Assembly (NCBI RefSeq): GCF_900187375.1
Contig: NZ_FYEW01000001.1
Location: forward strand, 372,001 to 436,000
Reading direction: 5' to 3'
Length of the DNA: 64,000 nucleotides
Origin: Hymenobacter gelipurpurascens
Lineage (GTDB): Bacteria; Bacteroidota; Bacteroidia; Cytophagales; Hymenobacteraceae
The position numbers and the translations under genes were made by a program. The notes beneath the pieces were generated by a model that was given only the letters and a program-made list of their open reading frames with translations, did no database searches and was not told the DNA's origin. Numbering within the stretch: position 1 is the stretch's first letter; the number at the start of each line of letters is the position of its first letter. Below, in pieces: positions 32,535-40,063 of this stretch.

Positions 32535-33299
32535 TCAATGATCCAGCCACGCCTTGAACTCCGCTACCCGCTCCCGGCTGATGATAACTTCGGTAAACGG
32601 GGCCGGCTGCAGCAGTACCCGCAGGCGGCTGCCCGAGTGAGTGCGGATATCTTTCACGGCGGCCAGGCTCACCAGGTACTTGCGGTTGAGCCGGAAAAAC
32701 TGGCTGGGGTCGAGCAGGGTTTCCAGCTGCTCCAGCGTATAGTCGACGAGGAAGCGGCGCTGGTCTAGGCCTATCAGGTACACAAACTTGCCATCGGCGC
32801 AGAAGCAGGCAATTTCCTCGGTTGTCTTGAACTGAATCCGGTCGTTGCAGCGGGCCAGGAAACGGGTTTTGTATGGCTTCTGAAACTGATGAAATACGGT
32901 GGCCAGTTGGCGCAGGCTTACCTCAGAGGGCGGCGCATACTCGGTGGTTAGGCGGCGGAGCTTGTCGAGGGCGCGGTGCAGATCGGGGTAGGCAATGGGC
33001 TTAAGCAGGTAGTCGATGCTGGTGACCTGGAAAGCCTGTAGCGCGTATTGGTCGTAAGCAGTGGTGAAGATGATGGGACAGTGGATGCTTACCTTCGGAA
33101 AAATATCAAAGCAAAGACCGTCAGCCAGTTGTACATCCAGGAGGGTGAGGTGAGGCGGCGGGTTGCCGGCAAACCACTGCACGGCATCTTCTACCGAATC
33201 GAGGCGCTCTACTACCCGAATGCCGGGGTCGTAGCGGGCTAGCAGGGCTACCAGGCCATCGGCCGCAACGGCTTCATCTTCAATGAGCACTACATCCAT
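32535..33299 (-). CDS. LytTR family response regulator
   Basis: The 254-residue protein has an N-terminal receiver (acidic E7/D8, phosphoacceptor D55 in LLDVQLADG, Lys in YLLKPIAY) and a C-terminal LytTR DNA-binding domain (about 145-250, with FFRLNRKYLVSL and VIISRERVAEFKAWL). It is encoded 7 nt downstream of its likely kinase. LytTR regulators in Bacteroidota control envelope and stress genes; the target here is unknown. Confidence 0.93.
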   Translation of the reverse strand: MDVVLIEDEAVAADGLVALLARYDPGIRVVERLDSVEDAVQWFAGNPPPHLTLLDVQLADGLCFDIFPKVSIHCPIIFTTAYDQYALQAFQVTSIDYLLKPIAYPDLHRALDKLRRLTTEYAPPSEVSLRQLATVFHQFQKPYKTRFLARCNDRIQFKTTEEIACFCADGKFVYLIGLDQRRFLVDYTLEQLETLLDPSQFFRLNRKYLVSLAAVKDIRTHSGSRLRVLLQPAPFTEVIISRERVAEFKAWLDH

Positions 33300-33306
33300 A
33301 ACGGCG

Positions 33307-34344
33307 TTAAGGTGTAAGGTGAAGCAAAGGCAGCCGCACCGTAAAGCTGCTGTCAGACTGCTCTACTTCAACGGGCTGCGTACTTACAAAACCGTAGCGC
33401 CGCCGAATGTTTTCGAGCCCCAGATTAGTGGAGGCGGCTACGGGGGGCTTGGGCTGCCGGGTATTCCGTACCACCAGCTGCCGCTGATCGGGGGAAGCAA
33501 ATACCTCAATCAGCAGGGGGCGGTTGCGGGAGCTGATGTTGTGCTTCAGGGCGTTTTCGAGGAGCATTTGCAGCGCTATCGGCACGGTATAGCGGCAGCG
33601 CAGGGCATCAGGCACCGAGATATTAATGCGGAGGCTTTCCCGGAAGCGCGCCCGCAGCAGGTAAGCATACGACTCCATAAACTCCAGCTCGGCGCCCACT
33701 TCCACCAGCTCTTTTTCCTGGTTCTGTAGCACGTAGCGGTACACTTTGGAGAGCTGCTGCAGAAACTCGGCGGCCTGATTTACATCCTGATAGAGCAGGG
33801 CCGAAAGCACGTTGAGGTTGTTGAACAGGAAGTGCGGATTTACCTGGTCTTTGAGGCTCTGAAACTGCGCCTGCAGGCTGATTTTCTTGAATTGCTCGGC
33901 CTCTACCTGGCTTTGACGCAGCTCCCGCAAAAAGTAGAAAGCCGCGTTTATCGTGTTCAGAAACAGATTAATGCGAAAGCCAACACCCAGCATGAGCTTC
34001 ATGCCCAGCTGAAGCTTTTGCGGCGGCAGGTACAGCTCATAGTGGCCTAGCAGCAGCGCCGGCCCGCCTACCACCACCAGCGTAAGGGGCAGACTCAGCA
34101 GGAAAGTCAGCAGCAGCGGATGAATGCCCGGGCCGGTAAAGCGAAGGAGCTTAGGCAGAAATTTGTCAATCAGGCGGTTGCCTTCCCAGATCAGGATGGC
34201 GCTCAGCAGAAACAGGCCTAGCACATACCCATTCGCCACGGGCAATCCATAAAAGGGCAGGGCTTCCATCAGCAGCACGTTCACAAACGTGTAGGCCCCC
34301 AGCCCCAGCATGTACACGAAGCGCAGTCGGATAGAAAACAGCAT
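33307..34344 (-). CDS. LytS-type sensor histidine kinase
   Basis: The 345-residue protein has four predicted membrane helices in residues 8-130. A His_kinase domain follows with the H-box DQVNPHFLFNNLNVL near 170 and an ATPase part with ALQMLLENALKHN (N-box) and LGLENIRRRYGF (G-box). This is the standard architecture of LytS/YehU-type kinases. The next gene is its response regulator, 7 nt downstream. Confidence 0.92.
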   Translation of the reverse strand: MLFSIRLRFVYMLGLGAYTFVNVLLMEALPFYGLPVANGYVLGLFLLSAILIWEGNRLIDKFLPKLLRFTGPGIHPLLLTFLLSLPLTLVVVGGPALLLGHYELYLPPQKLQLGMKLMLGVGFRINLFLNTINAAFYFLRELRQSQVEAEQFKKISLQAQFQSLKDQVNPHFLFNNLNVLSALLYQDVNQAAEFLQQLSKVYRYVLQNQEKELVEVGAELEFMESYAYLLRARFRESLRINISVPDALRCRYTVPIALQMLLENALKHNISSRNRPLLIEVFASPDQRQLVVRNTRQPKPPVAASTNLGLENIRRRYGFVSTQPVEVEQSDSSFTVRLPLLHLTP

Positions 34345-34402
34345 AGGCGGAAACGAGGACCAGAAAACGCGGGAAAGCGGCCACCAACTCTCCGTTCAGC
34401 AA

Positions 34403-34440
34403 CAGCCCCATCACCCGCCTGTAGGCCAGTAATGGGGCTG
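34403..34440 (-). terminator. Hairpin downstream of the fasciclin gene
   Basis: Stem CAGCCCCAT / ATGGGGCTG (34403-34411, 34432-34440) with a 20-nt loop that contains TAGGCCAG. It lies 22 nt after the fasciclin stop and upstream of the LytS gene. No strong T tract. Confidence 0.55.
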
Positions 34441-34462
34441 CAACAGGCGCTGCAAAGGTGGC

Positions 34463-35491
34463 CTACGGTAGCAGCACCCGATCTATCACATGTATGACAC
34501 CGTTGGAGGCCAGAATGTTGGCCGTCGTGACGTTGGCGTTGTTGGTGCCGTTGCCATTGCCGCGTACCGTTACGCTGCTGCCGTTCACGCCAACTGTTAC
34601 GGGGCCGCCGAGCGTGGTAACGGGGCCACTGGCCAGGTCAGAAGAGAAGGCGCGGCTGCCCACAATGTGAAGCTGCAGCACCGCTACCAGCGTGGCATCG
34701 GGCACTTGGCTGAGGCTGGTGAGATTCAGTTGGGTCAGCAGGGCCTGGAAAGCGGCATCAGTGGGGGCGAAAACCGTCAGGTTAGAACTAGGGTTAGCGG
34801 CCGCCGTAAGCAGCGCGGCGGCGGCGGGGCGCTGCAGCGCCTGGAGCAGCAGTGTAAACTGAGCCGGCGAAGCGGCAGCACTAGCCACCACGATATCAGA
34901 AATTTTGCCGGTAGGGGGCATCAGCACTCTATCAATGGCGTGAATAATGCCGTTGCTGGCCGCTACATCGGCCGTCACGACGCTGGTGGAGCCGTTGAGC
35001 CGGACAGTGGTGCCGGTTTTGGAAACGTACACCGTGTTATCATTGACGCCGGAAGCCGAGGCGGGTTTCTGAGTGAGTTGGGCACTGGCCCCGCTGGGGA
35101 AATCGGCGGCCGCTACGCGTCCGGCCAGTACATGGTAGAGCAAAATGTTGCGCAGCGTGGCAATCTGCGGGTCGCCGGCCGGAATGGCGTTGATGCTGGC
35201 GGCCGAGTTGAAGGGGGCGCCTAGCTGGGCAAACGCCGCGTTGGTGGGCGCCAGCACCGTAAATGGGCCGGTACCACTGAGCGTAGCCGCCAGATCAGCC
35301 TTCGTGACGGCTGCCACCAGAATGGAGAAGTCGGGGTTGCTCTGGGCCACCTGCACAATGTTCTGCTGCGTGTCGGCGGGCATCGTATCGTCGTCGTCAT
35401 CGCAGCTGCTGGCTGCAAACCCAAGCAAGGCAATCAGCAGAAAGGAGAGTCGGCGCCACAGGGGCAGGAGGGCAGAAATGGGGTAAGACAT
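34463..35491 (-). CDS. Fasciclin domain lipoprotein (two FAS1 domains)
   Basis: The 342-residue protein begins with a lipoprotein signal (lipobox LGFAASSC near residue 29) followed by an acidic DDDDD spacer. Two FAS1 domains follow (about 45-190 and 200-340), each with the motifs FTVLAPTNAAF / LTVFAPTDAAF and ASNGIIHAIDRVLMP / ASNGVIHVIDRVLLP. FAS1 repeats mediate surface adhesion. The poly-Asp after the lipid Cys resembles an export signal for surface display in Bacteroidota; that is inferred. Confidence 0.93.
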   Translation of the reverse strand: MSYPISALLPLWRRLSFLLIALLGFAASSCDDDDDTMPADTQQNIVQVAQSNPDFSILVAAVTKADLAATLSGTGPFTVLAPTNAAFAQLGAPFNSAASINAIPAGDPQIATLRNILLYHVLAGRVAAADFPSGASAQLTQKPASASGVNDNTVYVSKTGTTVRLNGSTSVVTADVAASNGIIHAIDRVLMPPTGKISDIVVASAAASPAQFTLLLQALQRPAAAALLTAAANPSSNLTVFAPTDAAFQALLTQLNLTSLSQVPDATLVAVLQLHIVGSRAFSSDLASGPVTTLGGPVTVGVNGSSVTVRGNGNGTNNANVTTANILASNGVIHVIDRVLLP

Positions 35492-35926
35492 AAGCCGTTA
35501 GCCATTAAGGGTGAAAAAAGAAACGTAGTCCCTTCTCGAACCGGCCCTGGCCAAACCGGATTTACTGTTGAGTATCAATTGACAAAAAAGAGGAGCGAGC
35601 CGCTGAAAAACCGGAGTGAAGCGTAATGCCAGGCTGCCTCTGGTGGGCACCCAAATCCGGCACCGCTACCAGTTTCAAGACCTGAGTTGCCCATCCAATG
35701 CATATAGAATTTGTTTGGGACGCGGTTGATGGCGGGCTGGCGTGGGCTGCTAGGCCAGTAGCAGCGCTTGGTATTGCCCAAAGCCTCTATATTTGAAGCC
35801 ATAACCCGGTGATGGGGTACCACCATAAACCGCCGAAGCTCCAGGGCTTTGCGCTGATGACTCCTGCGTTGCCCACGACCTCGTGTCCGCGGAGCGTGGT
35901 TTTTGTTGGCTTTTACCTCCCTGCCT
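35492..35926. other. Gene-free stretch between fasciclin and ClC genes
   Basis: About 435 bases. Open frames here run antisense into the ClC gene and have no family. The sequence upstream of the ClC start must hold divergent promoters, but no exact TAnnTTTG box was found. Confidence 0.45.
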
Positions 35927-37267
35927 GTGGCTTCTCGCCTCTCTTCGCTGTTTCGCTTTTTCCGGTCTTCTGAGGCGGTTGAGCAAAGCACTCTGCTCTT
36001 CTTTCTGGTGCGCTGGCTGCTGATTTGTGCAGGTGTAGGCCTGCTCGTTGGCTCGGCTTCGGCCTTTTTCCTGCTCTCCCTGGATTGGGTGACGCAGTGG
36101 CGCGAGGCCAACCCCTGGGTTATCTGGCTGCTGCCAGCGGGCGGTTTCCTGATCGGGGCCAGCTACCACTACCTCGGCCAGAGCGTGGTGAAGGGCAACA
36201 ACCTTCTCCTTGACGAGATTCATCAGCCTCGCAACGTCATCCCGCTGCGCATGGCGCCGCTGGTACTATTTGGGACGCTGGCCACGCACCTCTTCGGGGG
36301 CTCGGCGGGCCGTGAGGGTACGGCCGTGCAAATGGGTGGCACCCTTGCCGACCAGCTCACGCAGTGGCTGAAACTGCGCCCCCGCGACCGAAAAATCCTG
36401 CTCATAGCGGGCATCAGTGCTGGCTTTGCGTCGGTCTTCGGGACGCCGGTGGCCGGGGCCGTATTTGGGCTGGAAGTGTTCCTGATTGGCACCATCCGCT
36501 ACGATGCCATCGTGCCGAGCTTCCTGGCCGCTATCAGCGCCGATCTGGTCACGCGGGCCTGGGGCGTAGGCCACACGCACTACCCGCAGCTGGAGGTGCC
36601 ACCCGTCACGGTGCAGGGGTTGCTGCTCACGCTGGGCGTTGGAGTATTGTTTGGGCTTGTGGCGCGCAGCTTTGCCACCCTCACGCATGCTATTGCCCAG
36701 CAGTTCAGGCGCATCAACTACCCGCCGCTGCGGCCCGTGGTGGGTGGGGTGCTGGTGGCGCTGGCCGTAGCCGCACTGGGTACTACCAAGTATATTGGGC
36801 TGGGCGTGCCTACCATTGTGGCCGCGTTTCAGGCGCCGCTGCCGCCTCAGGATTTTCTGCTGAAGCTCCTGCTCACGGCCATCACGCTGGGCTGTGGCTT
36901 CAAGGGTGGCGAGGTAACGCCCCTATTTTTTATCGGGGCGGCGCTGGGCTCGGCGCTGGCGTTGGTACTGCCGCTGCCTGTGGCGCTACTGGCCGGCATG
37001 GGCTTCGTGGCAGTGTTTGCGGGCGCCGCCAATACGCCCTTGGCCTGCACCCTGATGGGGGTGGAGCTGTTTGGTTCGCAGGGCGGTGTGTATCTGGGAA
37101 TGGCTTGCGTAGTGGCCTACCTGTTCTCGGGGCACACGGGCATCTACTCCGCACAGGTCATCGGCCATGCCAAACACCTGCGCTACGGCCGGGAGCAGGG
37201 CAGGTTGCTGGGCGAAATTCCAGCTCACCGCCAGAGCACCACGGAAAAACCGGAGTCAGCTGATTGA
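35927..37267 (+). CDS. ClC family chloride channel / antiporter
   Basis: About 446 residues with the ClC fold (10 or more hydrophobic helices, antiparallel halves). Hallmarks: GGSAGREGTAVQMGG near 120, which holds the gating Glu of the GxEGP motif, GCGFKGGEVTPLFFIGAALG near 320, and FAGAANTPLACTLMG near 365. The ion-binding SerGly of GSGIP is not obvious. The subfamily resembles the SycA/EriC-like group of single-domain bacterial ClCs. The start is uncertain: GTG 35927 or TTG 35903, since no ATG is nearby. Confidence 0.88.
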   Translation: MASRLSSLFRFFRSSEAVEQSTLLFFLVRWLLICAGVGLLVGSASAFFLLSLDWVTQWREANPWVIWLLPAGGFLIGASYHYLGQSVVKGNNLLLDEIHQPRNVIPLRMAPLVLFGTLATHLFGGSAGREGTAVQMGGTLADQLTQWLKLRPRDRKILLIAGISAGFASVFGTPVAGAVFGLEVFLIGTIRYDAIVPSFLAAISADLVTRAWGVGHTHYPQLEVPPVTVQGLLLTLGVGVLFGLVARSFATLTHAIAQQFRRINYPPLRPVVGGVLVALAVAALGTTKYIGLGVPTIVAAFQAPLPPQDFLLKLLLTAITLGCGFKGGEVTPLFFIGAALGSALALVLPLPVALLAGMGFVAVFAGAANTPLACTLMGVELFGSQGGVYLGMACVVAYLFSGHTGIYSAQVIGHAKHLRYGREQGRLLGEIPAHRQSTTEKPESAD

Positions 37268-37480
37268 ATAGGGCTCTTTCGCCTGGCCTCTTGATAAAGA
37301 GACGTTCCAATTTGCATCCTGGCTTCGCGTAGGCCACATACTTATTGGTTACAGCGTTTATGGGTTCTCCTAGCGTTGACCCCACCCCAACCCACCCTAG
37401 GCCAGTTATTCGGGTACTGAGTAATTGTTCTCGCCGCCAGCCTAGTGGCCTAGGAAAGATTGGTGTTATTTGCACATACC

Positions 37481-38059
37481 ATGCTGGCTGCCCTTCGCAC
37501 GTACTTCCACGATAAGCTTCCGCTGTCAGAAACGCAGCTAGAGGAAATTGAGCGTCTGCTCACGCCCCGGCAGCTCCGGAAACAGGAAGTGCTGGCGCGG
37601 CAAGGCGAAGTGGCCCGTTACGGCGCTTTCGTGGTGTCGGGTTGCCTGCGCAGCTACGTTACCGATGAGCGTCAGAAGGAGCACATTCTGCAGTTTGCGC
37701 CCGAAAACTGGTGGATTTCCGATCAGCACAGTCTGACGCGCCACCAGCCCGCGCTGTTTTCCATCGATGCCCTGGAAGACTCCGAAGTCCTGCTGTTTGG
37801 GGACGAGTTTTACACCCATTTCCAGACGCTAGGTCCCGAGTTTCAGGCGTTCTTCTACCAACTGCTGCAAAACAGCCTAGTAGCCATGCAGCGCCGCCTG
37901 ATTGGCGTGCTCAGTGTGCCGGCCGAAGCGCGCTATCAGGAGTTTCTGCTGCTCTATCCTACGCTGGCCCAACGGCTCCCCCAGCGGCACATTGCCGCCT
38001 ACCTGGGCATCACGCCGGAATCCTTGAGCCGCATCAGGGGTGAGCGGGCAAGAGGTTAA
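37481..38059 (+). CDS. Crp/Fnr family transcriptional regulator
   Basis: The 192-residue protein has a cyclic-nucleotide-binding-like N-terminal domain (about 15-130) with GEVARYGAFVVSGCLRSY, a long dimer helix and a C-terminal HTH (RHIAAYLGITPESLSRIRGE). The phosphate-binding cassette of cAMP-binding CRP is not conserved (no RxS arginine near 80), so the ligand, if any, differs. It lies between the ClC gene and the molybdenum operon and could regulate either; that is speculative. Confidence 0.85.
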   Translation: MLAALRTYFHDKLPLSETQLEEIERLLTPRQLRKQEVLARQGEVARYGAFVVSGCLRSYVTDERQKEHILQFAPENWWISDQHSLTRHQPALFSIDALEDSEVLLFGDEFYTHFQTLGPEFQAFFYQLLQNSLVAMQRRLIGVLSVPAEARYQEFLLLYPTLAQRLPQRHIAAYLGITPESLSRIRGERARG

Positions 38060-38422
38060 TTGTTGCCTGATTGTCAGGGGACTAGGAGAGATATCTGTAA
38101 GCGGAGTCCGCGAATTAAGCGGCGGGAGATAGGGAAAAGGGCATAGCCGCCCGTGAGATGATGGACTGGTTGTATCCCTGGCCTAGGCCACTTTTTTGCT
38201 CAGGCAAGAAACTCGAAATTTAGAATGATTATGTATAAGTGCTTAAATGACTGATAGTTAGTCTGTAGCTATCGGGCATGGCCTTATATAGGATTTTAGG
38301 CAGGATAAATACGCCAAAAGAAGAACACGAGAGTAAGGATCGGCGTAAGGTAACTGACGTGCTTGCCAACCAGCGCACGAGCCTCCTGCCTTTCCACTCC
38401 TCACACTTTTCTAGTTCTTTCT
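38060..38422. other. Intergenic region upstream of the molybdenum hydroxylase operon
   Basis: About 360 bases without a gene. The right half is AT-rich and should hold the operon promoter; it contains a TATATAGG-like stretch but no exact TAnnTTTG box. A leftward extension of the paoA frame (from 38363) lacks homology. Confidence 0.5.
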
Positions 38423-38953
38423 ATGCTACAGAAACCGACAACTGCTTCTGCTGAGGCGGTGGCCGCGCCGCCACCTATAGGTACTGTTCGCCTCACCATC
38501 AACGGGCAGCAGCGCGAGCTACACATTGCGCCCTGGACCACCTTACTCGACGCTCTGCGCGAATACCTCGACCTCACGGGCACCAAAAAAGGCTGCGACC
38601 ATGGCCAGTGCGGTGCCTGCACGGTGCTGGTAGATGGCAAGCGCATCAACAGCTGCCTTACGCTGGCCGTGATGCAGGAGGGCTCCGAAATCACGACCAT
38701 TGAAGGCCTGGGAACCGAAGAGAAACTGCACCCGCTGCAGCAAGCCTTCATCGACCACGACGCCTTCCAGTGCGGCTATTGCACGCCGGGCCAGATCTGC
38801 TCGGCTCAGGGCCTCATCAACGAAGGCAAAGCCCACACCGAAGACGAAATCCGGGAGTACATGAGCGGCAACCTGTGTCGCTGCGGGGCCTACGTTGGCA
38901 TTCTGGCCGCCGTGAAGGAAGTGGTAGACGCATCGTCAAGGGCGAAGTTGTGA
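38423..38953 (+). CDS. Aldehyde oxidoreductase, 2Fe-2S subunit (PaoA/YagT-like)
   Basis: The 176-residue protein carries the two [2Fe-2S] clusters that pass electrons from the molybdenum site to FAD. The plant-type cluster Cys are C58, C63 and C66 (GCDHGQCGAC) plus a fourth in RINSC; the second cluster has CGYCTPGQIC and CRCG near the C-terminus. The E. coli homologue has a Tat signal; this N-terminus (MLQKPTTASAEAVAAPPP) has no twin-Arg, so the complex may stay in the cytoplasm. It is the first gene of the three-gene operon. Confidence 0.93.
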   Translation: MLQKPTTASAEAVAAPPPIGTVRLTINGQQRELHIAPWTTLLDALREYLDLTGTKKGCDHGQCGACTVLVDGKRINSCLTLAVMQEGSEITTIEGLGTEEKLHPLQQAFIDHDAFQCGYCTPGQICSAQGLINEGKAHTEDEIREYMSGNLCRCGAYVGILAAVKEVVDASSRAKL

Positions 38954-39034
38954 AAGGTGAAGTTGTGAAGTCGTCAGGATGGCGACTCTACATATCACTT
39001 ACCGACAAATTCACAAGTTCTCCACTTCACCCTT
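38938..39034. repeat. Imperfect inverted repeat in the paoA-paoB gap
   Basis: The left part (38938-38969, with two direct copies of GAAGTTGTGAA at 38944 and 38959) is an imperfect complement of 39010-39034 (TTCACAAGTTC...CACCCTT). It spans the paoA stop codon and ends 6 nt before the paoB ATG. It could form an intra-operon hairpin affecting paoB translation. Confidence 0.5.
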
Positions 39035-39040
39035 GAAAAG

Positions 39041-40063
39041 ATGAACCCATTTACCTACTCCCACGCCACGGCCGTCGAGGACGCCGTGCGCGATAATACT
39101 AGCCACGAAGGCGCCGCCTACATTGGGGGCGGCACCAACCTGCTGGATCTGATGAAGGAAAACGTGGCTCGTCCCACGCACCTCGTCGGCCTCAATAAGT
39201 TGCCTCTCACGGCCATCGAAAACAATCCCGAAGGTGGCCTACGCCTGGGCGCCCTCGCTACCAACGCCGACACGGCCTGGAACGAAGAGGTGAAAAAGCG
39301 CTACCCACTGCTGAGCCAGGCAATTCTGGCCGGCGCTTCGCCGCAGCTGCGCAACATGGCCACCGATGGCGGCAACCTGATGCAGCGCACCCGCTGCTAC
39401 TACTTCTATGACCTAGCCACGCCTTGTAACAAGCGCGAGCCGGGCTCGGGTTGCTCGGCCATTGGCGGCTACAACCGCATCCATGCTATTCTGGGCGCCA
39501 GCGAGCAGTGTATTGCTACGCACCCGTCGGATATGTGTGTGGCGCTGGCTGCCTTGGCGGCTACGGTGCGCGTAAGCGGACCCAGCGGCGAGCGGACCAT
39601 TGCGTTCGAGGACTTCCACCGCCTGCCCGGCGACCAGCCCGAAAAGGACAACACGCTGGAACCCGGCGAGCTGATTACTGGCCTGGACCTACCCGCGAAA
39701 GGGTTCGAGAAGAACTTCACCTACCTCAAGCTCCGCGACAGGACCAGCTATGCCTTCGCCGTGATATCGGTGGCGGCAGCACTGGAGCTGGACGGCAACA
39801 CCATCACGGATGCCCGCCTAGCCCTGGGCGGCGTGGCCCACAAGCCCTGGCGCGACCAAGAAGCCGAAAACCTGCTGAAAGGCCAGCCCGCCACCGCTGA
39901 AACGTTCCGTCGTGCAGCCGCCAAGGTGGTGGAAGGAGCGGTAGGCCACGAGCACAACACCTTCAAGATCGAGCTGGCCAAGCGGGCCATTGTGCGCGCC
40001 CTTAAGCAGGCGGCCGAAGGCACCCAGCAAGCATCCGACGTCTTTCTAAACTCGAATCCATGA
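39041..40063 (+). CDS. Aldehyde oxidoreductase, FAD-binding subunit (PaoB/YagS-like)
   Basis: The 340-residue subunit has the FAD-binding YIGGGTNLLDLMKE near 25-40 and TDGGNLMQRTRC near 108. Four Cys spread over the insertion TRCYYFYDLATPCNK...GSGCSAIGG...GASEQC match the extra [4Fe-4S] cluster known in PaoB. It therefore handles electrons between the [2Fe-2S] subunit and FAD. It overlaps paoC by 4 nt. Confidence 0.92.
   Translation: MNPFTYSHATAVEDAVRDNTSHEGAAYIGGGTNLLDLMKENVARPTHLVGLNKLPLTAIENNPEGGLRLGALATNADTAWNEEVKKRYPLLSQAILAGASPQLRNMATDGGNLMQRTRCYYFYDLATPCNKREPGSGCSAIGGYNRIHAILGASEQCIATHPSDMCVALAALAATVRVSGPSGERTIAFEDFHRLPGDQPEKDNTLEPGELITGLDLPAKGFEKNFTYLKLRDRTSYAFAVISVAAALELDGNTITDARLALGGVAHKPWRDQEAENLLKGQPATAETFRRAAAKVVEGAVGHEHNTFKIELAKRAIVRALKQAAEGTQQASDVFLNSNP

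Noticed and set aside
35575..36111. A minus-strand frame across the ClC gene start
   Set aside because: Very rich in Arg, Ser and Glu, antisense to the ClC N-terminus, no homology; treated as chance.
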